A stretch of 64,000 nucleotides of DNA, taken from assembly GCA_023436885.1 (NCBI GenBank), contig JAEZHI010000004.1:248001-312000 (forward strand), given 5' to 3'. This DNA comes from Pseudomonadota bacterium. GTDB lineage: Bacteria > Pseudomonadota > Alphaproteobacteria > Rhizobiales > Pleomorphomonadaceae. Within the stretch, counting starts at the first letter, position 1; the number at the start of each line of letters is the position of its first letter. The translations under genes and the position numbers were made by a program. The notes below the pieces were generated by a model that had not been told where the DNA came from, did no database searches, and saw only the letters and a list, made by a program, of their open reading frames with translations. Positions 51,987 to 62,861 of this stretch are shown one piece after another.

Positions 51987-52051
51987 AACTTGTTTCCCGG
52001 ACAGTCCGATCAGCGCCGCCGTCCCAAGCGGCGCGCTCCGAGGGTTCTGCC

Positions 52052-53537
<1,486 letters not shown>

Positions 53538-53545
<8 letters not shown>

Positions 53546-54539
53546 AGCTGCTGCTGCCACCGGCGCGACGTCGCACGAGGAAGCCACCGGACTGGTCGGT
53601 CTTGCCAAGGCAACTGTCGCTCGACCGGAGTTCGTATCCTTCGTGGCGCTGATTGTCCTGATGGTTCTCACCTCGTTCATGAATGAGAACTTCTTCACGC
53701 TCGACAACCTGCTCAACATCACGCGTCAGGTCTCTACCACCGGCATCATCGCCGTCGGTATGACCTTCGTCATCCTGACAGGCGGCATCGACCTCTCGGT
53801 TGGCGCCATCGTGGCGCTTGCCTCGACGCTGATGGCCGGCATGATCGCCAACATGGGCTTCCCCTTCTGGCTGGCATCGCTCATTGCCATCCTGGGCGGC
53901 GCTGCCACTGGCGCGGTCTCGGGCTTCTTCATCGCCCGCTTCGCCCTGCCGCCGATCATTGTCACCCTGGCCATGATGGAAATCCCCCGTGGCCTCGGTC
54001 TCATCTACACCAATGGCTACCCGCTTCCGATCGACCGCGAGTTCGGCTTCATAGGCCGCGAGTATGTGCTCGGCTTGCCAATCCCGACGCTGATCATGCT
54101 GATCGTCTTTGCCGCAGCCTACTTCGTGCTCAACCGTCTGCCGATCGGTCGCTATGTCTACGCCGTCGGTGGCAATGAGGACGCGGCCATCCTGTCGGGT
54201 ATCCGTACGGCACGCATCAAGTTGATGGTCTACGCCGTCTCGGGTTTCACCGCCGCCATCGCCGGCATGATCCAGACTTCCCGCCTTCTCTCAGGCCAAC
54301 CCAACTCGGCCATTGGCGTGGAACTCGACGCCATCGCGGCGGTCGTGCTGGGTGGCACAGCGATCACCGGCGGACGTGGCCACATCGTTGGCACACTGAT
54401 CGGCGCCCTGCTGCTCGGCGTGCTCAACAACAGCCTGAACATGATCGGCCTGTCGCCCTACAGCCAGCGCGTCGTGAAGGGCATCATCCTGCTGGTCGCC
54501 GTGCTTATCGGTTACCTCCGCAAGCAGAACTCCCGTTGA
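53538..54539 (+). CDS. sugar/polyol ABC transporter permease (RbsC type)
   Basis: 333-residue membrane protein with about eight helices. Family motifs: ISTTGIIAVGMTFVILTGGIDLSVGAIVAL-like stretch (about 65-92), PPIIVTLAMMEIPRGL, GRYVYAVGGNEDAAILSGIRTARIK and ELDAIAAVVLGGTAITGGRG. The ATG at 53538 follows GGGAGG; a GTG at 53532 is also in frame. Start overlaps the end of the ATPase gene by eight bases. Confidence 0.93.
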
Positions 54540-54547
54540 ATCAGTCG

Positions 54548-54579
54548 CGAGGCGCCGTGCCCTCCGGCTAGGCGCCTCG
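54548..54579 (+). promoter_or_regulatory. hairpin between permease and LyxK-like kinase genes
   Basis: Perfect 9-bp inverted repeat CGAGGCGCC (54548-54556) / GGCGCCTCG (54571-54579), 14-base loop, no T-run. Could be a weak terminator or a processing/stability element. Confidence 0.5.
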
Positions 54580-54700
54580 GACAAAACCCAGACGAATCCA
54601 ACCAAACGCCTGCCCACCGCCAGACCCTTCGTCAGGCGACAGGACCCTGCTTGCCGGCTTCAAGCCGAACCAGTCTCGCGTTTTCCCAGAGGACCAAGCC

Positions 54701-56200
54701 GTGACTTACTTTCTCGGAATCGACATCGGCGGAACCGTCATCAAGAGCGGCCTCTACGACGCCGAAGGACACGAAAAGGCTGTGGCTTCCGAGGTCGACA
54801 ATGGTGTCGCGGCCCACATCGGCTGGTCAGAGCGCGACATGAACGCCATGTGGCGGATCGTTGTCGGCACCATTCGGCGTGTTATTGCCGAAGCCGGCAT
54901 TTCCGCGGACGAAGTCGCCGGTATCAGCTTCTCGGCGCACGGCAAGGGGCTTTACGCCCTCGACGCCGATGGCGAGCCGGTACGCAACGGCATTATTTCC
55001 TCCGACAATCGCTCTCTGTCCATCGTCAAGGACTGGAAAGCCAAGGGGCTCGATGCGGCGAGCTACCCTTACGGCTATCAGCAGCTCTGGACCGGTCATC
55101 CGGTCTCGCTTCTCGCCTGGATGAAGGCCAACGAACCGGACAACTATCGCCGGACCCGTCATGTGCTGATGGCACACGACTTCATCCGCTACAAGCTGAC
55201 CGGCGTCTTCGCAGCCGAAGTCACCAACATCTCGGGCAGCAATCTCTACAACGTCGAGAAGGGCGCCTACGATTCCGCACTCTTCAAGATGTTCGGCATA
55301 GACGAGATGGAAGGCTGCATGCCCCCGGTCGTCGGATCAGAGGAATGCGTTGCCGGCCTCAATGCCAAGGCGGCCGAGGAAACGGGCCTGAAAGTCGGAA
55401 CGCCCGTGTTCGGAGGCTTCTTCGACGTGGTGTCGGCGGCAGTCTGTGCGGGACTTGCTGATCCGAGCTTCGTCAACGTGGTGATGGGCACCTGGACCAT
55501 CGTCACTTGGACGACCGATCGCATCCTGAAGCCGCAAGGCGATACCTGGCCCTATATCTGGGGGCGCTATTGCATGCCGGACCGCTACTTCGTTCACGAG
55601 GGAAGCCCGACCTCGGCTGGCAATCTCGAATGGTTCGTTCGAACCTTCCTGGGTGGCATGCCCGACTGCTACCGCCAGGCCGACCTGATGATTTCGGCCC
55701 TGCCCAAGGCAGGAACCGGCATTCAGTTCCTCCCCTACCTCTTCGCCTCCAATCTTGGCGATGATCTCTCAGCCGGGCTCCACGGCCTCGCCAATGCCCA
55801 TGGCCTCGGCCAGGTGCTGCAGGCGGTCTACGAAGGCATCTGCTTCTCGCAGCACGTCCATCTCGAGCGGATCGTCAAGCTGTCCGGTCGCGACAAGACC
55901 CTGCGCCTCACCGGTGGCCCGACCCGCTCCAAACCATGGATGCAGATGGTCGCCGACATCTCGGAGATGCCGGTCGAGGTGATGCACGTCGAGCAGTCCG
56001 GCTGCCTTGGCGCGGCCATCGCTGCCGCCGTCGGGTCGGGTGTGCACCGGGGCTTCAAGGAAGCCATGGCGACCATGTGCCCGTCCGGTGCGCTCATCGA
56101 GCCCGACACCAAGAGCTTCGCTGCCTATCGCGAGAAATACACGGCCTTCCGCCGGCTGGCTGAAACGCTGTCAGCCCTGCCGGCCGCCAAGAGCCAATAA
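54701..56200 (+). CDS. lyxK: L-xylulose kinase-like FGGY kinase
   Basis: 499-residue FGGY kinase. It resembles E. coli LyxK closely along its length, as I recall that sequence: GLYDAEGHE, GWSERDMNAMW, FSAHGKGLYALD, LWTGHPVSLLAWMK, DFIRYKLTGV, ISGSNLYN, PPVVGS, GGFFDVVSAAVCAG, VVMGTW and EGSPTSAGNLEWF. Predicted to make L-xylulose-5-phosphate. Starts at a GTG with AGAGGA seven bases upstream. The next gene encodes an L-xylulose-5-phosphate 3-epimerase-type enzyme, which supports this substrate over D-ribulose. Confidence 0.82.
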   Translation: MTYFLGIDIGGTVIKSGLYDAEGHEKAVASEVDNGVAAHIGWSERDMNAMWRIVVGTIRRVIAEAGISADEVAGISFSAHGKGLYALDADGEPVRNGIISSDNRSLSIVKDWKAKGLDAASYPYGYQQLWTGHPVSLLAWMKANEPDNYRRTRHVLMAHDFIRYKLTGVFAAEVTNISGSNLYNVEKGAYDSALFKMFGIDEMEGCMPPVVGSEECVAGLNAKAAEETGLKVGTPVFGGFFDVVSAAVCAGLADPSFVNVVMGTWTIVTWTTDRILKPQGDTWPYIWGRYCMPDRYFVHEGSPTSAGNLEWFVRTFLGGMPDCYRQADLMISALPKAGTGIQFLPYLFASNLGDDLSAGLHGLANAHGLGQVLQAVYEGICFSQHVHLERIVKLSGRDKTLRLTGGPTRSKPWMQMVADISEMPVEVMHVEQSGCLGAAIAAAVGSGVHRGFKEAMATMCPSGALIEPDTKSFAAYREKYTAFRRLAETLSALPAAKSQ

Positions 56201-56215
56201 AGTCTGGAGGAAGAA

Positions 56216-57094
56216 GTGACCCGAGAGGCACTGCCCAACCCGCTGGGCATCTACGAGAAGGCGCTGCCGAAAGACCTCGACTGGGCGGCCAGACTGGCGC
56301 TCGCCAAGGCCCTCGATTTCGATTTCGTCGAGATGTCCATCGACGAGACGGACGAGCGGATGACTCGCCTCAGCTGGTCAAAGGCCGAGCGAGCTGCCTT
56401 CTGCGCCACGGTTCGAGATCTCGGCGTTGCCGTGCCGAGCGTCTGCCTGTCCGCCCATCGCCGTTTCCCATTCGGTAGCCGAGACCCCGCAACACGCGTC
56501 AAGGCACGCGACATCATGCGTCGTGCGATCGATCTCTGCGTTGACCTCGGCATCCGCACCATTCAGGTCGCTGGCTACGACGTCTATTACGAAGAGGCCG
56601 ATATCGGCACCAAGGAGCGGTTTATCGAGGGCTTGCAGTGGTCGGTGCGCGAGGCGGCCAAGTCGCAAGTGATGCTGGCGGTCGAGATCATGGACACCGC
56701 CTTCATCAACTCGATTACCCGCTGGCGCGAATACGATCAGCTCATCCACTCGCCTTACTTCTGCGTCTACCCCGATCTTGGCAACCTTACTGCGTGGGGC
56801 AATGACGTGGACGCGGAGCTCAGGTCCGGCATCGATCGCATCGTTGCCATTCACTTGAAAGACACCCGCCGGGTGACCGGAGATTTTCCCGGACAGTTCC
56901 GCGACGTTCCCTTCGGCGATGGCTGCGTCGACTTCAAGGCCTGTTTCGCCACGCTTGCCGATCTCGGCTACCGCGGCCCCTTCCTGATGGAAATGTGGAC
57001 GGAGAAATCCGACGAGCCGGTGGTGGAGATCGCCACGGCCCGGCGGTGGATGATCGAACAGATGCGCCTCGGAGGGCTTCTGCAGGCAGCATGA
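56216..57094 (+). CDS. L-ribulose/L-xylulose-5-phosphate 3-epimerase (UlaE/SgaU type)
   Basis: 292-residue TIM-barrel enzyme of the UlaE/SgaU/SgbU family, converting L-xylulose-5-phosphate to L-ribulose-5-phosphate. Landmarks: NPLGIYEKALPKDLDW, FDFVEMSIDETDERMTRLSW (about 37-56), VPSVCLSAHRRFPFGS, AGYDVYYEE, and metal-site regions VEIMDTAFIN, VYPDLGNLTAW, AIHLKDTRR and FLMEMWTE. Starts at GTG with GGAGG five bases upstream, 15 bp after the kinase gene. The product would need an AraD enzyme, present at 2119. Confidence 0.92.
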   Translation: MTREALPNPLGIYEKALPKDLDWAARLALAKALDFDFVEMSIDETDERMTRLSWSKAERAAFCATVRDLGVAVPSVCLSAHRRFPFGSRDPATRVKARDIMRRAIDLCVDLGIRTIQVAGYDVYYEEADIGTKERFIEGLQWSVREAAKSQVMLAVEIMDTAFINSITRWREYDQLIHSPYFCVYPDLGNLTAWGNDVDAELRSGIDRIVAIHLKDTRRVTGDFPGQFRDVPFGDGCVDFKACFATLADLGYRGPFLMEMWTEKSDEPVVEIATARRWMIEQMRLGGLLQAA

Positions 57095-57161
57095 GATGAT
57101 TTGAGGAAACGCCCAAAAAACAAGGTGAACGCCCGTCGGTGATGGGCGAAAGGAGACTAAA

Positions 57162-57890
57162 ATGGCTGTGAGTATCAAGGGTCAGGTTGCCGCCGTCACC
57201 GGTGGTGCTTCCGGTATCGGTCTGGCCTGCGCCAAGTCCATGGCAGAGGCTGGCGCCCGGGTGGCGATTGTTGACCGTGACGATGAGGGGCTCGCCAAGG
57301 CTTGCGCCGAGATCGGTGCCAATGCCTTCCCGGTTCGCATCGACCTCCTGGACCCCAAGAGCGTCGCCACCATGCTGCCGAAGATCCTGGACAAGGCCGG
57401 TAAGCTCGACATCCTGCATGCCAACGCTGGCTCTTACATCGGCGGCGATGCTGCCACTGGCGACCCGGATGCCTGGGATCGCATGCTGAACCTCAACATC
57501 AACGCGGCCTTCCGCACCGTGCACGCAGTGCTGCCATATATGATCGAGCGCAAGCATGGCGACATCCTGATGACCAGCTCGGTGGCTGGCGTGGTCCCGG
57601 TGATGGTCGAGCCGATCTACACGGCTTCCAAGCATGCCGTGCAGGCTTTCGTGCACACCGTTCGCCGTCAGGTGGCCAAGCATGACGTTCGCGTCGGCGC
57701 AGTGCAGCCGGGTCCGGTCATCACCGCTCTCCTCAAGGACTGGGTGCCGGAACGTCTCGCCGCCCTCAAGGCGGCCGGCGGTCTGATCGAGCCGGAGGAA
57801 GTCGCCGAAGCCGTCATGTTCATGCTGACGCGGCCGCGCAATGTGATCGTCCGCGATCTGGTGATCCTGCCAGCTCAGTTCGATATCTGA
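57162..57890 (+). CDS. ribitol-dehydrogenase-like SDR (pentitol dehydrogenase)
   Basis: 242-residue classical short-chain dehydrogenase. NAD-binding TGGASGIG (about 12-19), LHANAGSYIGG (about 85-95), catalytic Tyr/Lys in YTASKHAVQAFVHT (about 151-164) and the C-terminal TRPRNVIVRDLVILPAQFDI. It matches Klebsiella RbtD ribitol 2-dehydrogenase strongly by memory. With LyxK- and UlaE-like enzymes beside it, oxidation of L-arabinitol or xylitol to L-xylulose is an alternative to ribitol to D-ribulose. GGAGAC precedes the ATG. Last gene of the operon before a terminator. Confidence 0.85.
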   Translation: MAVSIKGQVAAVTGGASGIGLACAKSMAEAGARVAIVDRDDEGLAKACAEIGANAFPVRIDLLDPKSVATMLPKILDKAGKLDILHANAGSYIGGDAATGDPDAWDRMLNLNINAAFRTVHAVLPYMIERKHGDILMTSSVAGVVPVMVEPIYTASKHAVQAFVHTVRRQVAKHDVRVGAVQPGPVITALLKDWVPERLAALKAAGGLIEPEEVAEAVMFMLTRPRNVIVRDLVILPAQFDI

Positions 57891-57909
57891 CCTCCTCCCC
57901 GCAAACTTC

Positions 57910-57949
57910 ACGGCGGCGTTCCGGCGACGGTGACGCCGCCGTTTCTTTT
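57910..57949 (+). terminator. rho-independent terminator ending the pentitol operon
   Basis: Perfect 10-bp inverted repeat ACGGCGGCGT (57910-57919) / ACGCCGCCGT (57933-57942) followed by TTCTTTT. Confidence 0.85.
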
Positions 57950-58029
57950 GCGACATTCATGGCTCGCGACTGCCGCGTGATCCGGCTATCCTCCGTGTGT
58001 GCCGGGCGGTTCCCGGCAAGGAGAGTGTC

Positions 58030-58452
58030 ATGTCACAGGTTCGGGTTCGCCCCATGGGCGCCACCGCCAGTCTCGATCGCAATGGCCACGGCGACGTCGT
58101 TGCCCGCTCCGGCGCCAGCGTGAAACTGGCGGGCTCGCCTTCGATGGAGGGGCTGAATCCTCTGGAATTGCTGGATGCGTCTCTGGCTGGTTGCCTTGCG
58201 CTGAGCGTGCGGATCGCTGCACGCAACCTCGGCCTCAACGATCGGCTTGGTTCTGTCTCAGTAGAAGTCGTCGGCGCCAAGGCGTCAGAGCCGCCGTCGC
58301 GCATCGCTCGTCAGACCTGCCGCTTTGCCATCGAGGGCGATTTCAACGACGCGGAACGTCGGTCGCTGATCGAGGAGGCGCACAAGGTTTGCACGATCGG
58401 CAACAGCTACCACGCCTCGATCGACATTACCGACGGCGAGCCTCTCCTGTAA
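58030..58452 (+). CDS. OsmC-family protein
   Basis: 140-residue OsmC/Ohr-superfamily protein, usually a thiol peroxidase. Two conserved cysteines are seen: ASLAGCLALSVRIAAR (Cys about 58) and HKVCTIGNS (Cys about 120). The start MSQVRVRPMGATASLDRNGH at 58030 is preferred over 57997 by homology and a GGAGAG ribosome site. Single gene after the pentitol-operon terminator. Function in peroxide defence is inferred from the family. Confidence 0.88.
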   Translation: MSQVRVRPMGATASLDRNGHGDVVARSGASVKLAGSPSMEGLNPLELLDASLAGCLALSVRIAARNLGLNDRLGSVSVEVVGAKASEPPSRIARQTCRFAIEGDFNDAERRSLIEEAHKVCTIGNSYHASIDITDGEPLL

Positions 58453-58645
58453 TTTCCGACAGTCCAGGCAATCTTGTCTATGGAAGTTGGTATGGGTAAA
58501 ATAATCTGATTAATCATCGTTTTTAGAAAATTTGTTTCTAGCGTGTTGGCCATTTGGAACGGTGCCGACATTCTCATTTCTCACGCGTCGACTAGACTGG
58601 TCGCCAACAGGTCGCACCAGTCGGCCGTTATCTGAGGAAATAAAC

Positions 58646-60160
58646 ATGACCGCTTTGCCTGCCCGTACCAACCGGACACATTCCTCGGTTCTGAAAGTGA
58701 CAACGGCCGCGGCGTTGCTCCTGATGGGCGTGGCGCCGGGTTTGGCTGCCGATGGAGCCAATGCGACCATCAATATCGGCTCGCTCTACGAGCCACAGAA
58801 TCTCGATAACACGGCCGGCGCGGGCCAGGGCATCAACGAGGCCTTCAACGGCAATGTCTACGAGGCCCTGTTCCGTCTCAATGACGATGGTTCGGTGTCG
58901 CCGAGCCTCGTCAAGGACTACAAGGTTTCCGACGACGGCCTCACCTATACCTTCACGCTTCAGAAGGGCGTCACGTTCCATTCCGGAGATCCGTTGACGT
59001 CGGCCGATGTGAAATGGTCGATCGAGCGCGTCACCTCTGCCGAGAGCAAGAGCTCGCGCAAGAACTCGCTGAAGCCGATCGCCTCCATCGAGACGCCGGA
59101 TGATGCCACGGTCGTCATCAAGCTGTCGTCGCGCTCGATCTCCCTGCCCTACAATCTCTCTTACGTCTGGATCATCAACGACAAGGCCAAGGACCTGCTG
59201 TCCACCGAGGATGGCACCGGCCCCTATGCGCTCGAAGGCTGGCAGCGCGGCTCGCAGCTCGCCGTGAAGCGCTTCGACAAATACTGGGGTCCGAAGCCCG
59301 AGAATGGCGAGGTGGTCTTCAAGTACTTCACCGAGGCGACGGCGCTCAACAACGCGCTGCTGACCGGTGCGGTCGATGTCATCACCTCGGTGCAGAGCCC
59401 CGACTCGCTGGCCCAGTTCAAGGACAACCCCGATTTCACCGTCGCCGAAGGCAAGTCGACCACCAAGCTGATCCTCGCCTACAACGACCGCGTGGCTCCC
59501 TTCGACAATATCAAGGTGCGCAAGGCCTTGGCCCGCGCCGTCGACGACAAGAAGCTGCTCGAAGCCGTCTGGGGCGATTATGGCACGCTCATCGGCTCGT
59601 TCGTGCCGCCGACCGATCCCTGGTATGTCGATCTCACCAAGACAGATGCCTATGATCCGGCGAGCGCCAAGGCGCTGCTCGCGGAGGCCGGCTATCCCAA
59701 CGGCTTCACCTTCACCATCGACACACCGAACTATGACCCGCATCCGCTAGCCGCGCAGTTCCTGCAGGGAGAGCTCGCCAAGGTTGGCGTCAAGGTGAAG
59801 ATCAACGTCATCACGGCCAACGAATGGTACACCAAGGTCTACAAGGCACATGACTTCCAGGCGACCCTGCAGGAGCACGTGAACCACCGCGACATCGTCT
59901 TCTACGGCAATCCCGACTTCTACTGGGGTTACAACAATCCCAAGGTCACTGACCTGATCAAGGCCTCCGAAGAGGCGAAGACCGCCGACGAGCAGACCGA
60001 GAAGCTCAAGGAGGCCAACATCCAGATCGCCGAGGATGCGGCCAGCAACTGGCTCTATCTCTACCCGCAGATCGTGGTGTCGAAGAAGTCGGTCAGCGGC
60101 TACCCGCTCAACGGCCTCAATTCCCAATTCTTCGCATACGGCATCAAGAAGGCGGACTGA
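58646..60160 (+). CDS. ABC transporter substrate-binding protein, Dpp/Opp type (family 5)
   Basis: 504-residue periplasmic-binding protein. Signal region LKVTTAAALLLMGVAPGLAAD (about 17-36). Family-5 motifs: EPQNLDNTAGAGQGINEAF, NVYEALFRLNDDGSVSPSL, YTFTLQKGVTFHSGDPLTSADVKWS (part), FDNIKVRKALARAVDDKKLL and NPDFYWGYNNPKV. ATG at 58646 follows GAGGA. Ligand could be a peptide or another amphipathic compound; unknown. Confidence 0.9.
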   Translation: MTALPARTNRTHSSVLKVTTAAALLLMGVAPGLAADGANATINIGSLYEPQNLDNTAGAGQGINEAFNGNVYEALFRLNDDGSVSPSLVKDYKVSDDGLTYTFTLQKGVTFHSGDPLTSADVKWSIERVTSAESKSSRKNSLKPIASIETPDDATVVIKLSSRSISLPYNLSYVWIINDKAKDLLSTEDGTGPYALEGWQRGSQLAVKRFDKYWGPKPENGEVVFKYFTEATALNNALLTGAVDVITSVQSPDSLAQFKDNPDFTVAEGKSTTKLILAYNDRVAPFDNIKVRKALARAVDDKKLLEAVWGDYGTLIGSFVPPTDPWYVDLTKTDAYDPASAKALLAEAGYPNGFTFTIDTPNYDPHPLAAQFLQGELAKVGVKVKINVITANEWYTKVYKAHDFQATLQEHVNHRDIVFYGNPDFYWGYNNPKVTDLIKASEEAKTADEQTEKLKEANIQIAEDAASNWLYLYPQIVVSKKSVSGYPLNGLNSQFFAYGIKKAD

Positions 60161-60185
60161 ACCTTCTACTCTTGCGTCGACACGC

Positions 60186-60216
60186 AACGCCGCCCGACCT
60201 AAGCTCGGGCGGCGTT
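60186..60216 (+). promoter_or_regulatory. strong hairpin between binding-protein and permease genes
   Basis: Perfect 12-bp inverted repeat AACGCCGCCCGA (60186-60197) / TCGGGCGGCGTT (60205-60216), 7-base loop, followed by TGCTGCTTTCC. Partial terminator or mRNA stabiliser inside the operon. Confidence 0.7.
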
Positions 60217-60286
60217 TGCTGCTTTCCTCAAAGGTGCCGCCATACTCGCCTATATCGTCCGCAGGACGGCGATCCTCCTCGTTTCG

Positions 60287-61204
60287 GTGCTGATCGCTGC
60301 CGCTGTTCTTTTCCTGTTGTTGCGCCTTTTGCCGGGCGATCCCGCCAACGCGCTCGTATCGGTGGGCGCTGATCCTCAGCAGATCGAAGCTGCTCGTCGC
60401 CAGGTTGGCTCCGACTTGCCAATCGCTGCTCAGTTCGTGCGCTATCTGAGCCAGCTCGGCCGCTTCGATCTCGGGGCCTCCTTCGTGTCGGGCGTGCCTG
60501 TCCTTGAAGAAATCGGCCGCCGCCTGTCGGTAACGCTGCCACTTACGGCCCTCGCCTTTGCTGGCGCCATTCTTCTAGCCCTGCCGCTCGGTATCCTTGC
60601 CGCCGTCAAGCGCGACCGCTGGTACGGTGGCGTTATCTCTGTGGTGTCGCAGCTCGGAGTGGCAATTCCTGTTTTCTGGATCGGCATTCTTCTGGTCACG
60701 GTATTTGCCGTGAAGCTACGGCTGTTTCCATCGAGTGGCTTTCCGGCCTCAGGCTGGCGCGATCCGTTCGCGGCCTTGCATCAACTAACGTTGCCGGTTG
60801 TCACGATCGCCCTGGTCATGTCGGCCTCGCTGATCCGCTACATTCGTTCGGCAACGCTCGACGTGATCGGCTCCGACTACCTCCGCACCGCTCGCGCACT
60901 TGGAGCCGGTTACGGCGAAGCGCTGGTTCGCCACGGCATCCGCAACGGCGCGGTGCCCGTGATTTCCATCCTCGGCATCGAACTCGCCTCCACCTTGCTC
61001 GGTGCCGTGGTTGTCGAACGCGTGTTCTCCCTTCCGGGCCTCGGCTCCATGCTGCTTACCGGCATCGAGCAACGTGACTATCCGAGTGTTCAGGGCGTGC
61101 TGTTCATCTCGACGCTTCTGGTGCTGATTGTCGGCTTTACTGCCGACCTCATCCAGCGTCTCGTGGATCCTCGCTTGCGCGGGCCCAATGGAGCGCGTTC
61201 ATGA
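60287..61204 (+). CDS. ABC permease, DppB type
   Basis: Membrane subunit with about six helices: LPGDPANALVSVGADPQQIEA, LPLTALAFAGAILLALPLGIL, the RYIRSATLDVIGSDYLRTARALGAGYGEALV permease loop (part) and LVDPRLRG at the C-terminus. GTG at 60287 is the first standard start in frame, giving 305 residues. The frame is open upstream to 60203 and encodes AYIVRRTAILLVSVL, the usual start of helix 1 in this family. A ribosome site AAAGGTG (60230-60236) points to 60242, which is an ATA codon. The true start may therefore be a non-standard ATA or depend on a sequence error. Confidence 0.88.
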   Translation: MLIAAAVLFLLLRLLPGDPANALVSVGADPQQIEAARRQVGSDLPIAAQFVRYLSQLGRFDLGASFVSGVPVLEEIGRRLSVTLPLTALAFAGAILLALPLGILAAVKRDRWYGGVISVVSQLGVAIPVFWIGILLVTVFAVKLRLFPSSGFPASGWRDPFAALHQLTLPVVTIALVMSASLIRYIRSATLDVIGSDYLRTARALGAGYGEALVRHGIRNGAVPVISILGIELASTLLGAVVVERVFSLPGLGSMLLTGIEQRDYPSVQGVLFISTLLVLIVGFTADLIQRLVDPRLRGPNGARS

Positions 61205-62052
61205 CCGACGCAGCGCCTATTCTAACCCGCCCCTCTGCCAGCCATCTGACGCCGGCCTTTCTCATCGGCGCGACACTAGTTGGCGTGCATGTCGTCATTG
61301 GGTTGATGACGTTGGTTTGGACGCCGTACGATCCGACGGCAATGACCGGAGGTCGTCTGGCGCCCCCCTCACTCACCCATTGGGCCGGGACCGACCGGCT
61401 TGGTCGTGACCTCTTTACCGAGATCATGGTCGGCGCGCGCATCGCGCTCAGCGTCGGCATTGGCGCCGTGACGATTGCTGCCGCCATCGGCGTCACCCTC
61501 GGCATGCTGGCCGCCTTTGCGTCCCGCACGGTCGATGATGTGCTGGCGGCGACGCTCGATATTCTGATCGCGTTCCCAACGTTGCTGCTCGCCATGCTGA
61601 TCGTGGCCGCGAGCGACGGCGCAAGTCTCGGCACCGCCATCTTCGCCATCGGCATCGCCGCATCGTCCATCGTGGCTCGCCTCACCCGCATCCTGGCAAG
61701 GCGTGTGCTCGCCATGGACTACATCACCGCGGCGCGTGTGTCGGGAACAAGCTGGTTCGGCATCGTCCGCATCCACGTGTTGCCGAACATATGGCCAACG
61801 CTGATTGTCAATTTCGCCCTGCAGTTCGGTCTCGCCGTGATCGCCGAGGCGTCACTTTCCTACCTCGGTCTTGGCGCGCCGCCGCCGAATGCCTCTTGGG
61901 GGCGCCTTCTGCAAGAGGCTCAGGCGACCGTTTACACCGCTCCCTTCGGGGCAATCGCCCCGGGCATCGCCCTGGTGTCGCTGGTCATCGGCCTCAATCT
62001 CTTCGCCGACGGCTTGCGCGACGTTGCCGACCCAACCCGGCGGAGGCGCTGA
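61201..62052 (+). CDS. ABC permease, DppC type
   Basis: 283-residue second membrane subunit. N-terminal helix about 20-42, GTDRLGRDLFTEIMVGARIALSVG (about 64-87, part of the DppC hallmark), the loop MDYITAARVSGTSWFGIVRIHVLPNIWP and ASLSYLGLGAPPPNASWG. Four-base ATGA overlap with the DppB-type gene and TGATG overlap with the next. Confidence 0.92.
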   Translation: MTDAAPILTRPSASHLTPAFLIGATLVGVHVVIGLMTLVWTPYDPTAMTGGRLAPPSLTHWAGTDRLGRDLFTEIMVGARIALSVGIGAVTIAAAIGVTLGMLAAFASRTVDDVLAATLDILIAFPTLLLAMLIVAASDGASLGTAIFAIGIAASSIVARLTRILARRVLAMDYITAARVSGTSWFGIVRIHVLPNIWPTLIVNFALQFGLAVIAEASLSYLGLGAPPPNASWGRLLQEAQATVYTAPFGAIAPGIALVSLVIGLNLFADGLRDVADPTRRRR

Positions 62053-62861
62053 TGGCCAATCTTCTTCAGGTCGACAATCTTTCGATCCGTCACGCCGATC
62101 GTCTGCTTGTCTCCGACGTTTCGCTTTCGGTGGCTGCCGGCGAACGTGTGGGTCTGATCGGGGAGAGTGGGTCCGGCAAGTCATTGACCGCGCTCGCTGC
62201 CATCGGTCTTCTGCCTGAGGGCATGACCGCTGCCGGTTCGGTCCTGCTCGGTGGCAAGCAGGTGATCGGAGCGGCCGATCGTGATGTTGTCGGTCTCAGG
62301 GGCGCCGCCGTTGCAACCATCTTCCAGGAGTCGCTCACGGCGCTCGACCCTCTGATGCGGATCGGCGATCAGATCGCCGAAGTGCTCCGCCGCCGCGCTC
62401 GTCGCGACGGACGAAGCTTGTCGCGCGCCGATATCACCGCCGAGGTTTCCAGGCTGATGGCGCGTGTCGCCCTGCCGGATCCCGCGCGCCTCGCGCGTGC
62501 CTACCCGCACGAAATGTCGGGCGGCCAAAGACAGCGAGCAGCAATTGCCATGGCGCTCGCCTGCAAACCAAGTCTTCTGATCGCAGACGAACCGACCACG
62601 GCACTCGACGTCACGACGCAGGCCGAAGTGCTGAGGCTCCTCGAAACGCTGGTGCGCGAGGAGAACATGGGCCTCCTGTTCATCAGTCATGACCTGCCGG
62701 TGGTGGGGACGGCCGTCGACCGCGTCGTGGTGTTGCGGGCTGGCGAACTGGTTGAACAAGGCACCGTTGCCGAGGTGTTTGGCAAACCACGCCACCCCTA
62801 CACAATTGGCCTCGTCGAGGCGGCGCGTGCCTTCGACCACGCCATCGGAGCTGCGCTATGA
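62052..62861 (+). CDS. oligopeptide-type ABC ATPase, DppD type
   Basis: 269-residue ATPase: Walker A GESGSGKSL, Q-loop TIFQESLTALDPLMRIGDQIAE, signature MSGGQRQRAAIAMAL, Walker B LLIADEPTTALD, SHDLPVVGTAVDRVVVL and the C-terminal PRHPYTIGLVEA typical of DppD/OppD. The Walker A ends KSL instead of KST, an accepted variant (Ser next to Lys retained). ATG at 62052 overlaps the previous stop. Confidence 0.92.
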   Translation: MANLLQVDNLSIRHADRLLVSDVSLSVAAGERVGLIGESGSGKSLTALAAIGLLPEGMTAAGSVLLGGKQVIGAADRDVVGLRGAAVATIFQESLTALDPLMRIGDQIAEVLRRRARRDGRSLSRADITAEVSRLMARVALPDPARLARAYPHEMSGGQRQRAAIAMALACKPSLLIADEPTTALDVTTQAEVLRLLETLVREENMGLLFISHDLPVVGTAVDRVVVLRAGELVEQGTVAEVFGKPRHPYTIGLVEAARAFDHAIGAAL

